Shown here piece after piece: positions 45,001 through 60,000 of a stretch of 64,000 bases of DNA. The first letter of the stretch is position 1. The number at the start of each line of letters is the position of its first letter. Below the pieces are notes generated by a model that did no database searches, was not told the origin of the DNA, and saw only the letters and a program-made list of their open reading frames with translations. Origin of the DNA: Synaphobranchus kaupii (taxonomy: Eukaryota > Chordata > Actinopteri > Anguilliformes > Synaphobranchidae); NCBI GenBank assembly GCA_029718625.1, contig CM056395.1, positions 19,184,309-19,248,308 on the forward strand. The letters run 5' to 3'. The position numbers and the translations under genes were made by a program.

Positions 45001-48000
45001 AACACCCACTACAACTGCAGCCCCGACAACAACCCCAGTTCCCACTACCACTGCAGGACCCAGTACAACTGCAGTCCCCACTACAACTTCAGCCCCAACT
45101 ACAACTGCAGCCCCCACTACAACTGCAGCTCCCACTACAACAGCAGCCTCCACTACAACTGCAGCACGCACTACAACTGCAGCAACAACAACTGCAGCCC
45201 CAACTACAACTTCAGCCCCCACTACAACTGCAGCACCCACTACAACTTCAGCCCCCGTGACAACTGCAGCTCCCACTACATCAGCAGCCTCCACTACAAC
45301 TGCAGCCCACACTACAACAGCAGCCCCCACTACAACTTCAGCACCCACTACAACAGCAGTTCCCACTACAACTGCAGCCCCAACTACGTCTGCAACACCC
45401 ACTACAACTGCAGCCCCGACAACAACCCCAGTTCCCACTACCACTGCAGCACCCAGTACAACTGCAGTCCCCACTACAACTTCAGCCCCAACTACAACTG
45501 CAGCCCCCACTACAACTGCAGCCCCCACTACAACTGCAGCTCCCACTACAACAGCAGCCTCCACTACAACTGCAGCACCCACTACAACTGCAGCAAAAAC
45601 AACTGCAGCCCCAACTACAACTTCAGCCCCCACTACAACTGCAGCACCCAGTACAACTGCAGTCCCCACTACAACTTCAGCTCCCACTACAACTTCAGCA
45701 CCCACTACAACAGCAGCTCCCACTTCAAGAGCAGCCTCCACTACAACAGCAGCCCACACTACAACAGCAACCCCCACTACAACAGCATCTCCCACTACAA
45801 CTGCAGCACAAACCACAACTCCAGCTCCGACAACAACACCAGTTCTCACTACAACTGCAGCCCCAACTACGTCTGCAGCACCCACTACAACTGCAGCCCC
45901 GACAACAACCCCAGTTCCCACTACCACTGCAGCACCCAGTACAACTGCAGTCCCCACTACAACTTCAGCCCCAACAACAACTGCAGCCCCCACTACAACT
46001 GCAGCCCCCACTACAACTGCAGCTCCCACTACAACAGCAGCCTCCACTACAACTGCAGCACCCACTACAACTGCAGCAACAACAACTGCAGCCCCAACTA
46101 CAACTTCAGCCCCCACTACAACTGCAGCACCCAGTACAACTGCAGTCCCCACTACAACTTCAGCCCCAACTACAACTGCAGCCCCCACTACAACTGCAGC
46201 CTCCACTACAACTGCAGCTCCCACTACAACAGCAGCCTCCACTACAACTGTAGCACCCACTACAACTGCAGCAACAACAACTGCAGCCCCAACTACAACT
46301 TCAGCCCCCACTACAACTTCAGCACCCACTACAACAGCAGTTCCCACTACAACTGCAGCCCCCACTACAACAGCAGCCTCCACTGCAACTGCAGCACCCA
46401 CTACACCTGCAGCACCAACAACAACTGCAGCCCCCACTACAACTTCAGTACCCACTACAACAGCAGTTCCCACTACAACTGCAGCCCCCACTACAACTGC
46501 AGCTCCCACTACAACAGCAGCCTCCACTACAACTGCAGCACCCACTACAACTGCAGCAACAACAACTGCAGCCCCAACTACAACTTCAACCCCCACTACA
46601 ACTGCAGCCCACACTACAACAGCAGCCCCCACTATAACTGCAGCCCTCACTACAACTTCAGCCCCCACTACAACTTCAGCACCCACTACAACAGCAGCTC
46701 CCACTTCAAGAGCAGCCTCCACTACAACAGCAGCCCACACTACAACAGCAACCCCCACTACAACAGCATCTCCCACTACAACTGCAGCACCAACCACAAC
46801 TCCAGCTCCGACAACAACACCAGTTCTCACTACAACTGCAGCCCCAACTACGTCTGCAGCACCCACTACAACTGCAGCCCCGACAACAACCCCAGTTCCC
46901 ACTACCACTGCAGCACCCAGTACAACTGCAGTCCCCACTACAACTTCAGCCCCAACTACAACTGCAGCCCCCACTACAACTGCAGCCCCCACTACAACTG
47001 CAGCTCCCACTACAACAGCAGCCTCCACTACAACTGCATCACCCACTACAACTGCAGCAACAACAACTGCAGCCCCAACTACAACTTCAGCCCCCACTAC
47101 AACTGCAGCACCCACTACAACTTCAGCCCCTGTGACAACTGCAGCACCCAGTACAAGTGCAGCCTCCACTACAACTGCAGCCCACGCTACAACAGCAGCC
47201 CACGCTACAACAGCAGCCCCCACTATAACTGCAGCCCTCACTACAACTTCAGCCCCCACTACAACTTCCGGACCCACTACAACAGCAGCTCCCACTTCAA
47301 GAGCAGCCTCCACTACAACAGCAGCCCACACTACAACAGCAAAGCCCACTACAACAGCATCTCCCACTACAACTGCAGCACCAACCACAACTCCAGATCC
47401 GACAACAACACCAGTTCTCACTACAAATGCAGCCCCAACTACGTCTGCAGCACCCACTACAACTGCAGCCCCGACAACAACCCCAGTTTCCACTACCACT
47501 GCAGCACCCAGTACAACTGAAGTCCCAACTACAACTGCAGCCCCCACCACAACTGCAGCACCCACTACAACTGCAGCAACAATAACTGCAGCCCCAACTA
47601 CAACTGCAGCTCCCACTACAACTTCAGCACCCACTACAACAGCAGTTCCCACTACAACTGCAGCCCCCACTACAACAGCAGCCTCCACTGCAACTGCAGC
47701 ACCCACTACACCTGCAGCACCAACAACAACTGCAGCCCCCACTACAACTTCAGCACCCACTACAACAGCAGTTCCCACTACAACTGCAGCCCCCACTACA
47801 ACAGCAGCCCCCACTACAACAGCAGCCTCCACTGCAACTGCAGCTCCCACTACAACTGCAGCACCAACAACAACTGCAGCCCTCACTACAACTTCAGGCC
47901 CCACTACAACTTCAGCACCCACTACAACAGCAGCTCCCACTTCAAGAGCAGCCTCCACTACAACAGCAACCCCCACTACAACAGCATCTCCCACTACAAC

Positions 48001-51000
48001 TGCAGCACCAACCACAACTCCAGCTCCGACAACAACACCAGTTCTCACTACAACTGCAGCCCCAACTACGTCTGCAACACCCACTACAACTGCAGCCCCG
48101 ACAACAACCCCAGTTCCCACTACCACTGCAGGACCCAGTACAACTGCAGTCCCCACTACAACTTCAGCCCCAACTACAACTGCAGCCCCCACTACAACTG
48201 CAGCTCCCACTACAACAGCAGCCTCCACTACAACTGCAGCACGCACTACAACTGCAGCAACAACAACTGCAGCCCCAACTACAACTTCAGCCCCCACTAC
48301 AACTGCAGCACCCACTACAACTTCAGCCCCCGTGACAACTGCAGCTCCCACTACATCAGCAGCCTCCACTACAACTGCAGCCCACACTACAACAGCAGCC
48401 CCCACTACAACTTCAGCACCCACTACAACAGCAGTTCCCACTACAACTGCAGCCCCAACTACGTCTGCAACACCCACTACAACTGCAGCCCCGACAACAA
48501 CCCCAGTTCCCACTACCACTGCAGCACCCAGTACAACTGCAGTCCCCACTACAACTTCAGCCCCAACGACAACTGCAGCCCCCACTACAACTGCAGCCCC
48601 CACTACAACTGCAGCTCCCACTACAACAGCAGCCTCCACTACAACTGCAGCACCCACTACAACTGCAGCAAAAACAACTTCAGCCCCCACTACAACTGCA
48701 GCACCCACTACAACTTCAGCCCCCGTGACAACTGCAGCTCCCACTACATCAGCAGCCTCCACTACAACTGCAGCCCACACTACAACAGCAGCCCCAACTA
48801 CAACTGCAGCCCCCACTACAACTTCAGCACCCACTACAACAGCAGTTCCCACTACAACTGCAGCCCCCACTACAACAGCAGCCTCCACTGCAACTGCAGC
48901 ACCCACTACACCTGCAGCACCAACAACAACTGCAGCCCCCACTACAACTTCAGCACCCAGTACAACAGCAGTTCCAACTAGAACTGCAGCCCCCACTACA
49001 ACAGCAGCCCCCACTACAACTGCAGCACCCACTACAACTGCAGCAACAACAACTGCAGCCCCAACTACAACTTCAGCCCCCACTACAACTGCAGCACCCA
49101 CTACAACTTCAGCCCCTGTGACAACTGCAGCACCCAGTACAACTGCAGTCCCCACTACAACTTCAGCCCCCACTACAACTGCAGCCCCCACTACAACTGC
49201 AGCTCCCACTACAACAGCAGCCTCCACTACAACTGCAGCACCCACTACAACTGCAGCAACAACAACTGCAGCCCCAACTACAACTTCAACCCCCACTACA
49301 ACTGCAGCCCACACTACAACAGCAGCCCCCACTATAACTGCAGCCCTCACTACAACTTCAGCCCCCACTACAACTTCAGCACCCACTACAACAGCAGCTC
49401 CCACTTCAAGAGCAGCCTACACTACAACAGCAGCCCACACTACAACAGCAACCCCCACTACAACAGCATCTCCCACTACAACTGCAGCACCAACCACAAC
49501 TCCAGCTCCGACAACAACACCAGTTCTCACTACAACTGCAGCCCCAACTACGTCTGCAGCACCCACTACAACTGCAGCCCCGACAACAACCCCAGTTCCC
49601 ACTACCACTGCAGCACCCAGTACAACTGCAGTCCGCACTACAACTTCAGCCCCAACTACAACTGCAGCCCCCACTACAACTGCAGCCCCCACTACAACTG
49701 CAGCTCCCACTACAACAGCAGCCTACACTACAACTGCAGCACCCACTACAACTGCAGCAACAACAACTGCAGCCCCAACTACAACTGCAGCCCCCACTAC
49801 AACTTCAGCACCCACTACAACAGCAGTTCCCACTACAACTGCAGCCCCCACTACAACAGCAGCCTCCACTGCAACTGCAGCACCCACTACAACTGCAGCA
49901 ACAACAACTGTAGCCCCAACTACAACTTCAGCCCCCACTACAACTGCAGCCTCCACTACAACTGCAGCCCACACTACAACAGCAGCCCCCACTACAACTG
50001 CAGCACCCACTACAACTTCAGCCCCCGTGACAACTGCAGCATCCAGTACAACTGCAGTCCCCAGTACAACTTCAGCCCCAACTACAACTGCAGCCCCCAC
50101 TACAACTGCAGCTCCCACTACAACAGCAGCCTCCACTACAACTGCAGCACCCACTACAACTGCAGCAACAACAACTGCAGCCCCAACTACAACTTCAGCC
50201 CCCACTACAACTGCAGCCCACACTACAACAGTAGCCCCCACTATAACTGCAGCCCTCACTACAACTTCAGCCCCCACTACAACTTCAGCACCCACTACAA
50301 CAGCAGCTCCCACTTCAAGAGCAGCCTCCACTACAACAGCAGCCCACACTACAACAGCAACCCCCACTACAACAGCATCTCCCACTCCAACTGCAGCACC
50401 AACCACAACTCCAGCTCCGACAACAACACCAGTTCTCACTACAACTGCAGCCCCAACTACGTCTGCAGCACCCACTACAACTGCAGCCCCGACAACAACC
50501 CCAGTTCCCACTACTACTGCAGCAGCCAGTACAACTGCAGTCCCCACTACAACTTCAGCCCCAACTACAACTGCAGCCCCCACTACAACTGCAGCCCCCA
50601 CTACAACTGCAGCTCCCACTACAACAGCAGCCTACATTACAACTGCAGCACCCACTACAACTGCAGCAACAACAACTGCAGCCCCAACTACAACTGCAGC
50701 CCCCACTACAACTTCAGCACCCACTACAACAGCAGTTCCCACTACAACTGCAGCCCCCACTACAACAGCAGCCTCCACTGCAACTGCAACACCCACTACA
50801 CCTGCAGCACCAACAACAACTGCAGCCCCCACTACAACTGCAGCCCCCACTACAACAGCAGCCCTCACTACAACAGCAGCCTCCACTGCAACTGCAGCCC
50901 CCACTACAACTGCAGCACCAACAACAACTGCAGCCCTCACTACAACTTCAGCTCCCACTACAACTTCAGCACCCACTACAACAGCAGCTCCCACTTCAAG

Positions 51001-54000
51001 AGCAGCCTCCACTACAACAGCAGCCCACACTACAACAGCAACCCCCACTACAACAGCATCTCCCACTACAACTGCAGCACAAACCACAACTCCAGCTCCG
51101 ACAACAACACCAGTTCTCACTACAACTGCAGCCCCAACTACGTCTGCAGCACCCACTACAATTGCAGCCCCGACAACAACCCCAGTTCCCACTACCACTG
51201 CAGCACCCAGTACAACTGCAGTCCCCACTACAACTGCAGCTCCCACTACAACAGCAGCCTCCACTACAACTGCAGCACGCACTACAACTGCAGCAACAAC
51301 AACTGCAGCCCCAACTACAACTTCAGCCCCCACTACAACTGCAGCACCCACTACAACTTCAGCCCCAACTACAACTTCAGCCCCCGTGACAACTGCAGCT
51401 CCCACTACATCAGCAGCCTCCACTACAACTGCAGCCCACACTACAACAGCAGCCCCCACTACAACTTCAGCACCCACTACAACAGCAGTTCCCACTACAA
51501 CTGCAGCCCCAACTACGTCTGCAACACCCACTACAACTGCAGCCCCGACAACAACCCCAGTTCCCATTACCACTGCAGCACCCAGTACAACTGCAGTCCC
51601 CACTACAACTTCAGCCCCAACTACAACTGCAGCCCCCACTACAACTGCAGCCCCCACTACAACTGCAGCTCCCACTACAACAGCAGCCTCCACTACAACT
51701 GCAGCACCCACTACAACTGCAGCAACAACAACTGCAGCCCCAACTACAACTTCAGCCCCCACTACAACTGCAGCACCCACTACAACTTCAGCCCCCGTGA
51801 CAACTGCAGCTCCCACTACATCAGCAGCCTCCACTACAACTGCAGCCCACACTACAACAGCAGCCCCAACTACAACTGCAGCCCCCACTACAACTTCAGC
51901 ACCCACTACAACAGCAGTTCCGACTACAACTGCAGCCCCCACTACAACAGCAGCCTCCACTGCAACTGCAGCACCCACTACACCTGCAGCACCAACAACA
52001 ACTGCAGCCCCCACTACAACTTCAGCACCCATTACAACAGCAGTTCCAACTACAACTGCAGCCCCCACTACAACAGCAGCCCCCACTACAACAGCAGCCT
52101 CGACTGCAACTGCAGCCCCCACTACAACTGCAGCACCCACTACAACTGCAGCAACAACAACTGCAGCCCCAACTACAACTTCAGCCCCCACTACAACTGC
52201 AGCACCCACTACAACTGCAGCAACAACAACTGCAGCCCCAACTACAACTTCAACCCCCACTACAACTGCAGCCCACACTACAACAGCAGCCCCCACTATA
52301 ACTGCAGCCCTCACTACAACTTCAGCCCCCACTACAACTTCAGCACCCACTACAACAGCAGCTCCCACTTCAAGAGCAGCCTCCACTACAACAGCAGCCC
52401 ACACTACAACAGCAACCCCCACTACAACAGCATCTCCCACTCCAACTGCAGCACCAACCACAACTCCAGCTCCGACAACAACACCTGTTCTCACTACAAC
52501 TGCAGCCCCAACTACGTCTGCAGCACCCACTACAACTGCAGCCCCGACAACAACCCCAGTTCCCACTACTACTGCAGCAGCCAGTACAACTGCAGTCCCC
52601 ACTACAACTTCAGCCCCAACTACAACTGCAGCCCCCACTACAACTGCAGCCCCCACTACAACTGCAGCTCCCACTACAACAGCAGCCTACATTACAACTG
52701 CAGCACCCACTACAACTGCAGCAACAACAACTGCAGCCCCAACTACAACTGCAGCCCCCACTACAACTTCAGCACCCACTACAACAGCAGTTCCCACTAC
52801 AACTGCAGCCCCCACTACAACAGCAGCCTCCACTGCAACTGCAACACCCACTACACCTGCAGCACCAACAACAACTGCAGCCCCCACTACAACTGCAGCC
52901 CCCACTACAACAGCAGCCCTCACTACAACAGCAGCCTCCACTGCAACTGCAGCCCCCACTACAACTGCAGCACCAACAACAACTGCAGCCCTCACTACAA
53001 CTTCAGCTCCCACTACAACTTCAGCACCCACTACAACAGCAGCTCCCACTTCAAGAGCAGCCTCCACTACAACAGCAGCCCACACTACAACAGCAACCCC
53101 CACTACAACAGCATCTCCCACTACAACTGCAGCACAAACCACAACTCCAGCTCCGACAACAACACCAGTTCTCACTACAACTGCAGCCCCAACTACGTCT
53201 GCAGCACCCACTACAACTGCAGCCCCGACAACAACCCCAGTTCCCACTACCACTGCAGCACCCAGTACAACTGCAGTCCCCACTACAACTGCAGCTCCCA
53301 CTACAACAGCAGCCTCCACTACAACTGCAGCACGCACTACAACTGCAGCAACAACAACTGCAGCCCCAACTACAACTTCAGCCCCCACTACAACTGCAGC
53401 ACCCACTACAACTTCAGCCCCCGTGACAACTGCAGCTCCCACTACATCAGCAGCCTCCACTACAACTGCAGCCCACACTACAACAGCAGCCCCCACTACA
53501 ACTTCAGCACCCACTACAACAGCAGTTCCCACTACAACTGCAGCCCCAACTACGTCTGCAACACCCACTACAACTGCAGCCCCGACAACAACCCCAGTTC
53601 CCATTACCACTGCAGCACCCAGTACAACTGCAGTCCCCACTACAACTTCAGCCCCAACTACAACTGCAGCCCCCACTACAACTGCAGCCCCCACTACAAC
53701 TGCAGCTCCCACTACAACAGCAGCCTCCACTACAACTGCAGCACCCACTACAACTGCAGCAACAACAACTGCAGCCCCAACTACAACTTCAGCCCCCACT
53801 ACAACTGCAGCACCCACTACAACTTCAGCCCCCGTGACAACTGCAGCTCCCACTACATCAGCAGCCTCCACTACAACTGCAGCCCACACTACAACAGCAG
53901 CCCCAACTACAACTGCAGCCCCCACTACAACTTCAGCACCCACTACAACAGCAGTTCCGACTACAACTGCAGCCCCCACTACAACAGCAGCCTCCACTGC

Positions 54001-57000
54001 AACTGCAGCACCCACTACACCTGCAGCACCAACAACAACTGCAGCCCCCACTACAACTTCAGCACCCATTACAACAGCAGTTCCAACTACAACTGCAGCC
54101 CCCACTACAACAGCAGCCCCCACTACAACAGCAGCCTCGACTGCAACTGCAGCCCCCACTACAACTGCAGCACCCACTACAACTGCAGCAACAACAACTG
54201 CAGCCCCAACTACAACTTCAGCCCCCACTACAACTGCAGCACCCACTACAACTTCAGCCCCCGTGACAACTGCAGCTCCTACTACATCAGCAGCCTCCAC
54301 TACAACTGCAGCCCACACTACAACAGCAGCTCCCACTACAACAGCAGCCTCCACTACAACTGCAGCACCCACTACAACTGCAGCAACAACAACTGCAGCC
54401 CCAACTACAACTTCAGCCCCCACTACAACTGCAGCACCCACTACAACTTCAGCCCCCGTGACAACTGCAGCTCTCACTACATCAGCAGCCTCCACTACAA
54501 CTGCAGCCCACACTACAACAGCAGCCCCAACTACAACTGCAGCCCCCACTACAACTTCAGCACCCACTACAACAGCAGTTCCGACTACAACTGCAGCCCC
54601 CACTACAACAGCAGCCTCCACTGCAACTGCAGCACCCACTACACCTGCAGCACCAACAACAACTGCAGCCCCCACTACAACTTCAGCACCCATTACAACA
54701 GCAGTTCCAACTACAACTGCAGCCCCCACTACAACAGCAGCCCCCACTACAACAGCAGCCTCGACTGCAACTGCAGCCCCCACTACAACTGCAGCACCCA
54801 CTACAACTGCAGCAACAACAACTGCAGCCCCAACTACAACTTCAGCCCCCACTACAACTGCAGCACCCACTACAACTTCAGCCCCCGTGACAACTGCAGC
54901 TCCTACTACATCAGCAGCCTCCACTACAACTGCAGCCCACACTACAACAGCAGCTCCCACTACAACAGCAGCCTCCACTACAACTGCAGCACCCACTACA
55001 ACTGCAGCAACAACAACTGCAGCCCCAACTACAACTTCAGCCCCCACTACAACTGCAGCCCCCACTACAACTGCAGCACCAACAACAACTGCAGCCCTCA
55101 CTACAACTTCAGCTCCCACTACAACTTCAGCACCCACTACAACAGCAGCTCCCACTTCAAGAGCAGCCTCCACTACAACAGCAGCCCACACTACAACAGC
55201 AACCCCCACTACAACAGCATCTCCCACTACAACTGCAGCACAAACCACAACTCCAGCTCCGACAACAACACCAGTTCTCACTACAACTGCAGCCCCAACT
55301 ACGTCTGCAGCACCCACTACAACTGCAGCCCCGACAACAACCCCAGTTCCCACTACCACTGCAGCACCCAGTACAACTGCAGTCCCCACTACAACTGCAG
55401 CTCCCACTACAACAGCAGCCTCCACTACAACTGCAGCACACACTACAACTGCAGCAACAACAACTGCAGCCCCAACTACAACTTCAGCCCCCACTACAAC
55501 TGCAGCACCCACTAAAACTTCAGCCCCCGTGACAACTGCAGCTCCCACTACATCAGCAGCCTCCACTACAACTGCAGCCCACACTACAACAGCAGCCCCC
55601 ACTACAACTTCAGCACCCACTACAACAGCAGTTCCCACTACAACTGCAGCCCCAACTACGTCTGCAACACCCACTACAACTGCAGCCCCGACAACAACCC
55701 CAGTTCCCATTACCACTGCAGCACCCAGTACAACTGCAGTCCCCACTACAACTTCAGCCCCAACTACAACTGCAGCCCCCACTACAACTGCAGCCCCCAC
55801 TACAACTGCAGCTCCCACTACAACAGCAGCCTCCACTACAACTGCAGCACCCACTACAACTGCAGCAACAACAACTGCAGCCCCAACTACAACTTCAGCC
55901 CCCACTACAACTGCAGCACCCACTACAACTTCAGCCCCCGTGACAACTGCAGCTCCCACTACATCAGCAGCCTCCACTACAACTGCAGCCCACACTACAA
56001 CAGCAGCCCCAACTACAACTGCAGCCCCCACTACAACTTCAGCACCCACTACAACAGCAGTTCCGACTACAACTGCAGCCCCCACTACAACAGCAGCCTC
56101 CACTGCAACTGCAGCACCCACTACACCTGCAGCACCAACAACAACTGCAGCCCCCACTACAACTTCAGCACCCATTACAACAGCAGTTCCAACTACAACT
56201 GCAGCCCCCACTACAACAGCAGCCCCCACTACAACAGCAGCCTCGACTGCAACTGCAGCCCCCACTACAACTGCAGCACCCACTACAACTGCAGCAACGA
56301 CAACTGCAGCCCCAACTACAACTTCAGCCCCCACTACAACTGCAGCACCCACTACAACTTCAGCCCCCGTGACAACTGCAGCTCCTACTACATCAGCAGC
56401 CTCCACTACAACTGCAGCCCACACTACAACAGCAGCTCCCACTACAACAGCAGCCTCCACTACAACTGCAGCACCCACTACAACTGCAGCAACAACAACT
56501 GCAGCCCCAACTACAACTTCAGCCCCCACTACAACTGCAGCACCCACTACAACTTCAGCCCCCATGACAACTGCAGCTCCCACTACATCAGCAGCCTCCA
56601 CTACAACTGCAGCCCACACTACAACAGCAGCCCCAACTACAACTGCAGCCCCCACTACAACTTCAGCACCCACTACAACAGCAGTTCCGACTACAACTGC
56701 AGCCCCCACTACAACAGCAGCCTCCACTGCAACTGCAGCACCCACTACACCTGCAGCACCAACAACAACTGCAGCCCCCACTACAACTTCAGCACCCATT
56801 ACAACAGCAGTTCCAACTACAACTGCAGCCCCCACTACAACAGCAGCCCCCACTACAACAGCAGCCTCGACTGCAACTGCAGCCCCCACTACAACTGCAG
56901 CACCCACTACAACTGCAGCAACAACAACTGCAGCCCCAACTACAACTTCAGCCCCCACTACAACTGCAGCACCCACTACAACTTCAGCCCCCGTGACAAC

Positions 57001-60000
57001 TGCAGCTCCTACTACATCAGCAGCCTCCACTACAACTGCAGCCCACACTACAACAGCAGCTCCCACTACAACAGCAGCCTCCACTACAACTGCAGCACCC
57101 ACTACAACTGCAGCAACAACAACTGCAGCCCCAACTACAACTTCAGCCCCCACTACAACTGCAGCACCCACTACAACTTCAGCCCCCGTGACAACTGCAG
57201 CTCCCACTACATCAGCAGCCTCCACTACAACTGCAGCCCACACTACATCAGCAGCCCCAACTACAACTGCAGCCCCCACTACAACTTCAGCACCCACTAC
57301 AACAGCAGTTCCGACTACAACTGCAGCCCCCACTACAACAGCAGCCTCCACTGCAACTGCAGCACCCACTACACCTGCAGCACCAACAACAACTGCAGCC
57401 CCCACTACAACTTCAGCACCCATTACAACAGCAGTTCCAACTACAACTGCAGCCCCCACTACAACAGCAGCCCCCACTACAACAGCAGCCTCGACTGCAA
57501 CTGCAGCCCCCACTACAACTGCAGCACCCACTACAACTGCAGCAACAACAACTGCAGCCCCAACTACAACTTCAGCCCCCACTACAACTGCAGCACCCAC
57601 TACAACTTCAGCCCCCGTGACAACTGCAGCTCCTACTACATCAGCAGCCTCCACTACAACTGCAGCCCACACTACAACAGCAGCTCCCACTACAACAGCA
57701 GCCTCCACTACAACTGCAGCACCCACTACAACTGCAGCAACAACAACTGCAGCCCCAACTACAACTTCAGCCCCCACTACAACTGCAGCCCCCAGTACAA
57801 CTGCAGCACCAACAACAACTGCAGCCCTCACTACAACTTCAGCTCCCACTACAACTTCAGCACCCACTACAACAGCAGCTCCCACTTCAAGAGCAGCCTC
57901 CACTACAACAGCAGCCCACACTACAACAGCAACCCCCACTACAACAGCATCTCCCACTACAACTGCAGCACAAACCACAACTCCAGCTCCGACAACAACA
58001 CCAGTTCTCACTACAACTGCAGCCCCAACTACGTCTGCAGCACCCACTACAACTGCAGCCCCGACAACAACCCCAGTTCCCACTACCACTGCAGCACCCA
58101 GTACAACTGCAGTCCCCACTACAACTGCAGCTCCCACTACAACAGCAGCCTCCACTACAACTGCAGCACGCACTACAACTGCAGCAACAACAACTGCAGC
58201 CCCAACTACAACTTCAGCCCCCACTACAACTGCAGCACCCACTAAAACTTCAGCCCCCGTGACAACTGCAGCTCCCACTACATCAGCAGCCTCCACTACA
58301 ACTGCAGCCCACACTACAACAGCAGCCCCCACTACAACTTCAGCACCCACTACAACAGCAGTTCCCACTACAACTGCAGCCCCAACTACGTCTGCAACAC
58401 CCACTACAACTGCAGCCCCGACAACAACCCCAGTTCCCATTACCACTGCAGCACCCAGTACAACTGCAGTCCCCACTACAACTTCAGCCCCAACTACAAC
58501 TGCAGCCCCCACTACAACTGCAGCCCCCACTACAACTGCAGCTCCCACTACAACAGCAGCCTCCACTACAACTGCAGCACCCACTACAACTGCAGCAACA
58601 ACAACTGCAGCCCCAACTACAACTTCAGCCCCCACTACAACTGCAGCACCCACTACAACTTCAGCCCCCGTGACAACTGCAGCTCCCACTACATCAGCAG
58701 CCTCCACTACAACTGCAGCCCACACTACAACAGCAGCCCCAACTACAACTGCAGCCCCCACTACAACTTCAGCACCCACTACAACAGCAGTTCCGACTAC
58801 AACTGCAGCCCCCACTACAACAGCAGCCTCCACTGCAACTGCAGCACCCACTACACCTGCAGCACCAACAACAACTGCAGCCCCCACTACAACTTCAGCA
58901 CCCATTACAACAGCAGTTCCAACTACAACTGCAGCCCCCACTACAACAGCAGCCCCCACTACAACAGCAGCCTCGACTGCAACTGCAGCCCCCACTACAA
59001 CTGCAGCACCCACTACAACTGCAGCAACGACAACTGCAGCCCCAACTACAACTTCAGCCCCCACTACAACTGCAGCACCCACTACAACTTCAGCCCCCGT
59101 GACAACTGCAGCTCCTACTACATCAGCAGCCTCCACTACAACTGCAGCCCACACTACAACAGCAGCTCCCACTACAACAGCAGCCTCCACTACAACTGCA
59201 GCACCCACTACAACTGCAGCAACAACAACTGCAGCCCCAACTACAACTTCAGCCCCCACTACAACTGCAGCACCCACTACAACTTCAGCCCCCATGACAA
59301 CTGCAGCTCCCACTACATCAGCAGCCTCCACTACAACTGCAGCCCACACTACAACAGCAGCCCCAACTACAACTGCAGCCCCCACTACAACTTCAGCACC
59401 CACTACAACAGCAGTTCCGACTACAACTGCAGCCCCCACTACAACAGCAGCCTCCACTGCAACTGCAGCACCCACTACACCTGCAGCACCAACAACAACT
59501 GCAGCCCCCACTACAACTTCAGCACCCATTACAACAGCAGTTCCAACTACAACTGCAGCCCCCACTACAACAGCAGCCCCCACTACAACAGCAGCCTCGA
59601 CTGCAACTGCAGCCCCCACTACAACTGCAGCACCCACTACAACTGCAGCAACAACAACTGCAGCCCCAACTACAACTTCAGCCCCCACTACAACTGCAGC
59701 ACCCACTACAACTTCAGCCCCCGTGACAACTGCAGCTCCTACTACATCAGCAGCCTCCACTACAACTGCAGCCCACACTACAACAGCAGCTCCCACTACA
59801 ACAGCAGCCTCCACTACAACTGCAGCACCCACTACAACTGCAGCAACAACAACTGCAGCCCCAACTACAACTTCAGCCCCCACTACAACTGCAGCACCCA
59901 CTACAACTTCAGCCCCCGTGACAACTGCAGCTCCCACTACATCAGCAGCCTCCACTACAACTGCAGCCCACACTACAACAGCAGCCCCAACTACAACTGC

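Noticed and set aside
55157..55441. Antisense Cys/Gly/Ser-rich open frame (GGCSCS)
   Set aside because: It is another composition shadow. It lies inside the 858-bp spacer of the 2730-bp array and owes its ends to single substitutions.
56564..56566. In-frame ATG as a possible start codon (also 59294, and near 14459 and 15016)
   Set aside because: These are single Val-to-Met or Thr-to-Met variants inside the repeat, shared by duplicated copies, with open frame continuing far upstream and no signal peptide after them.
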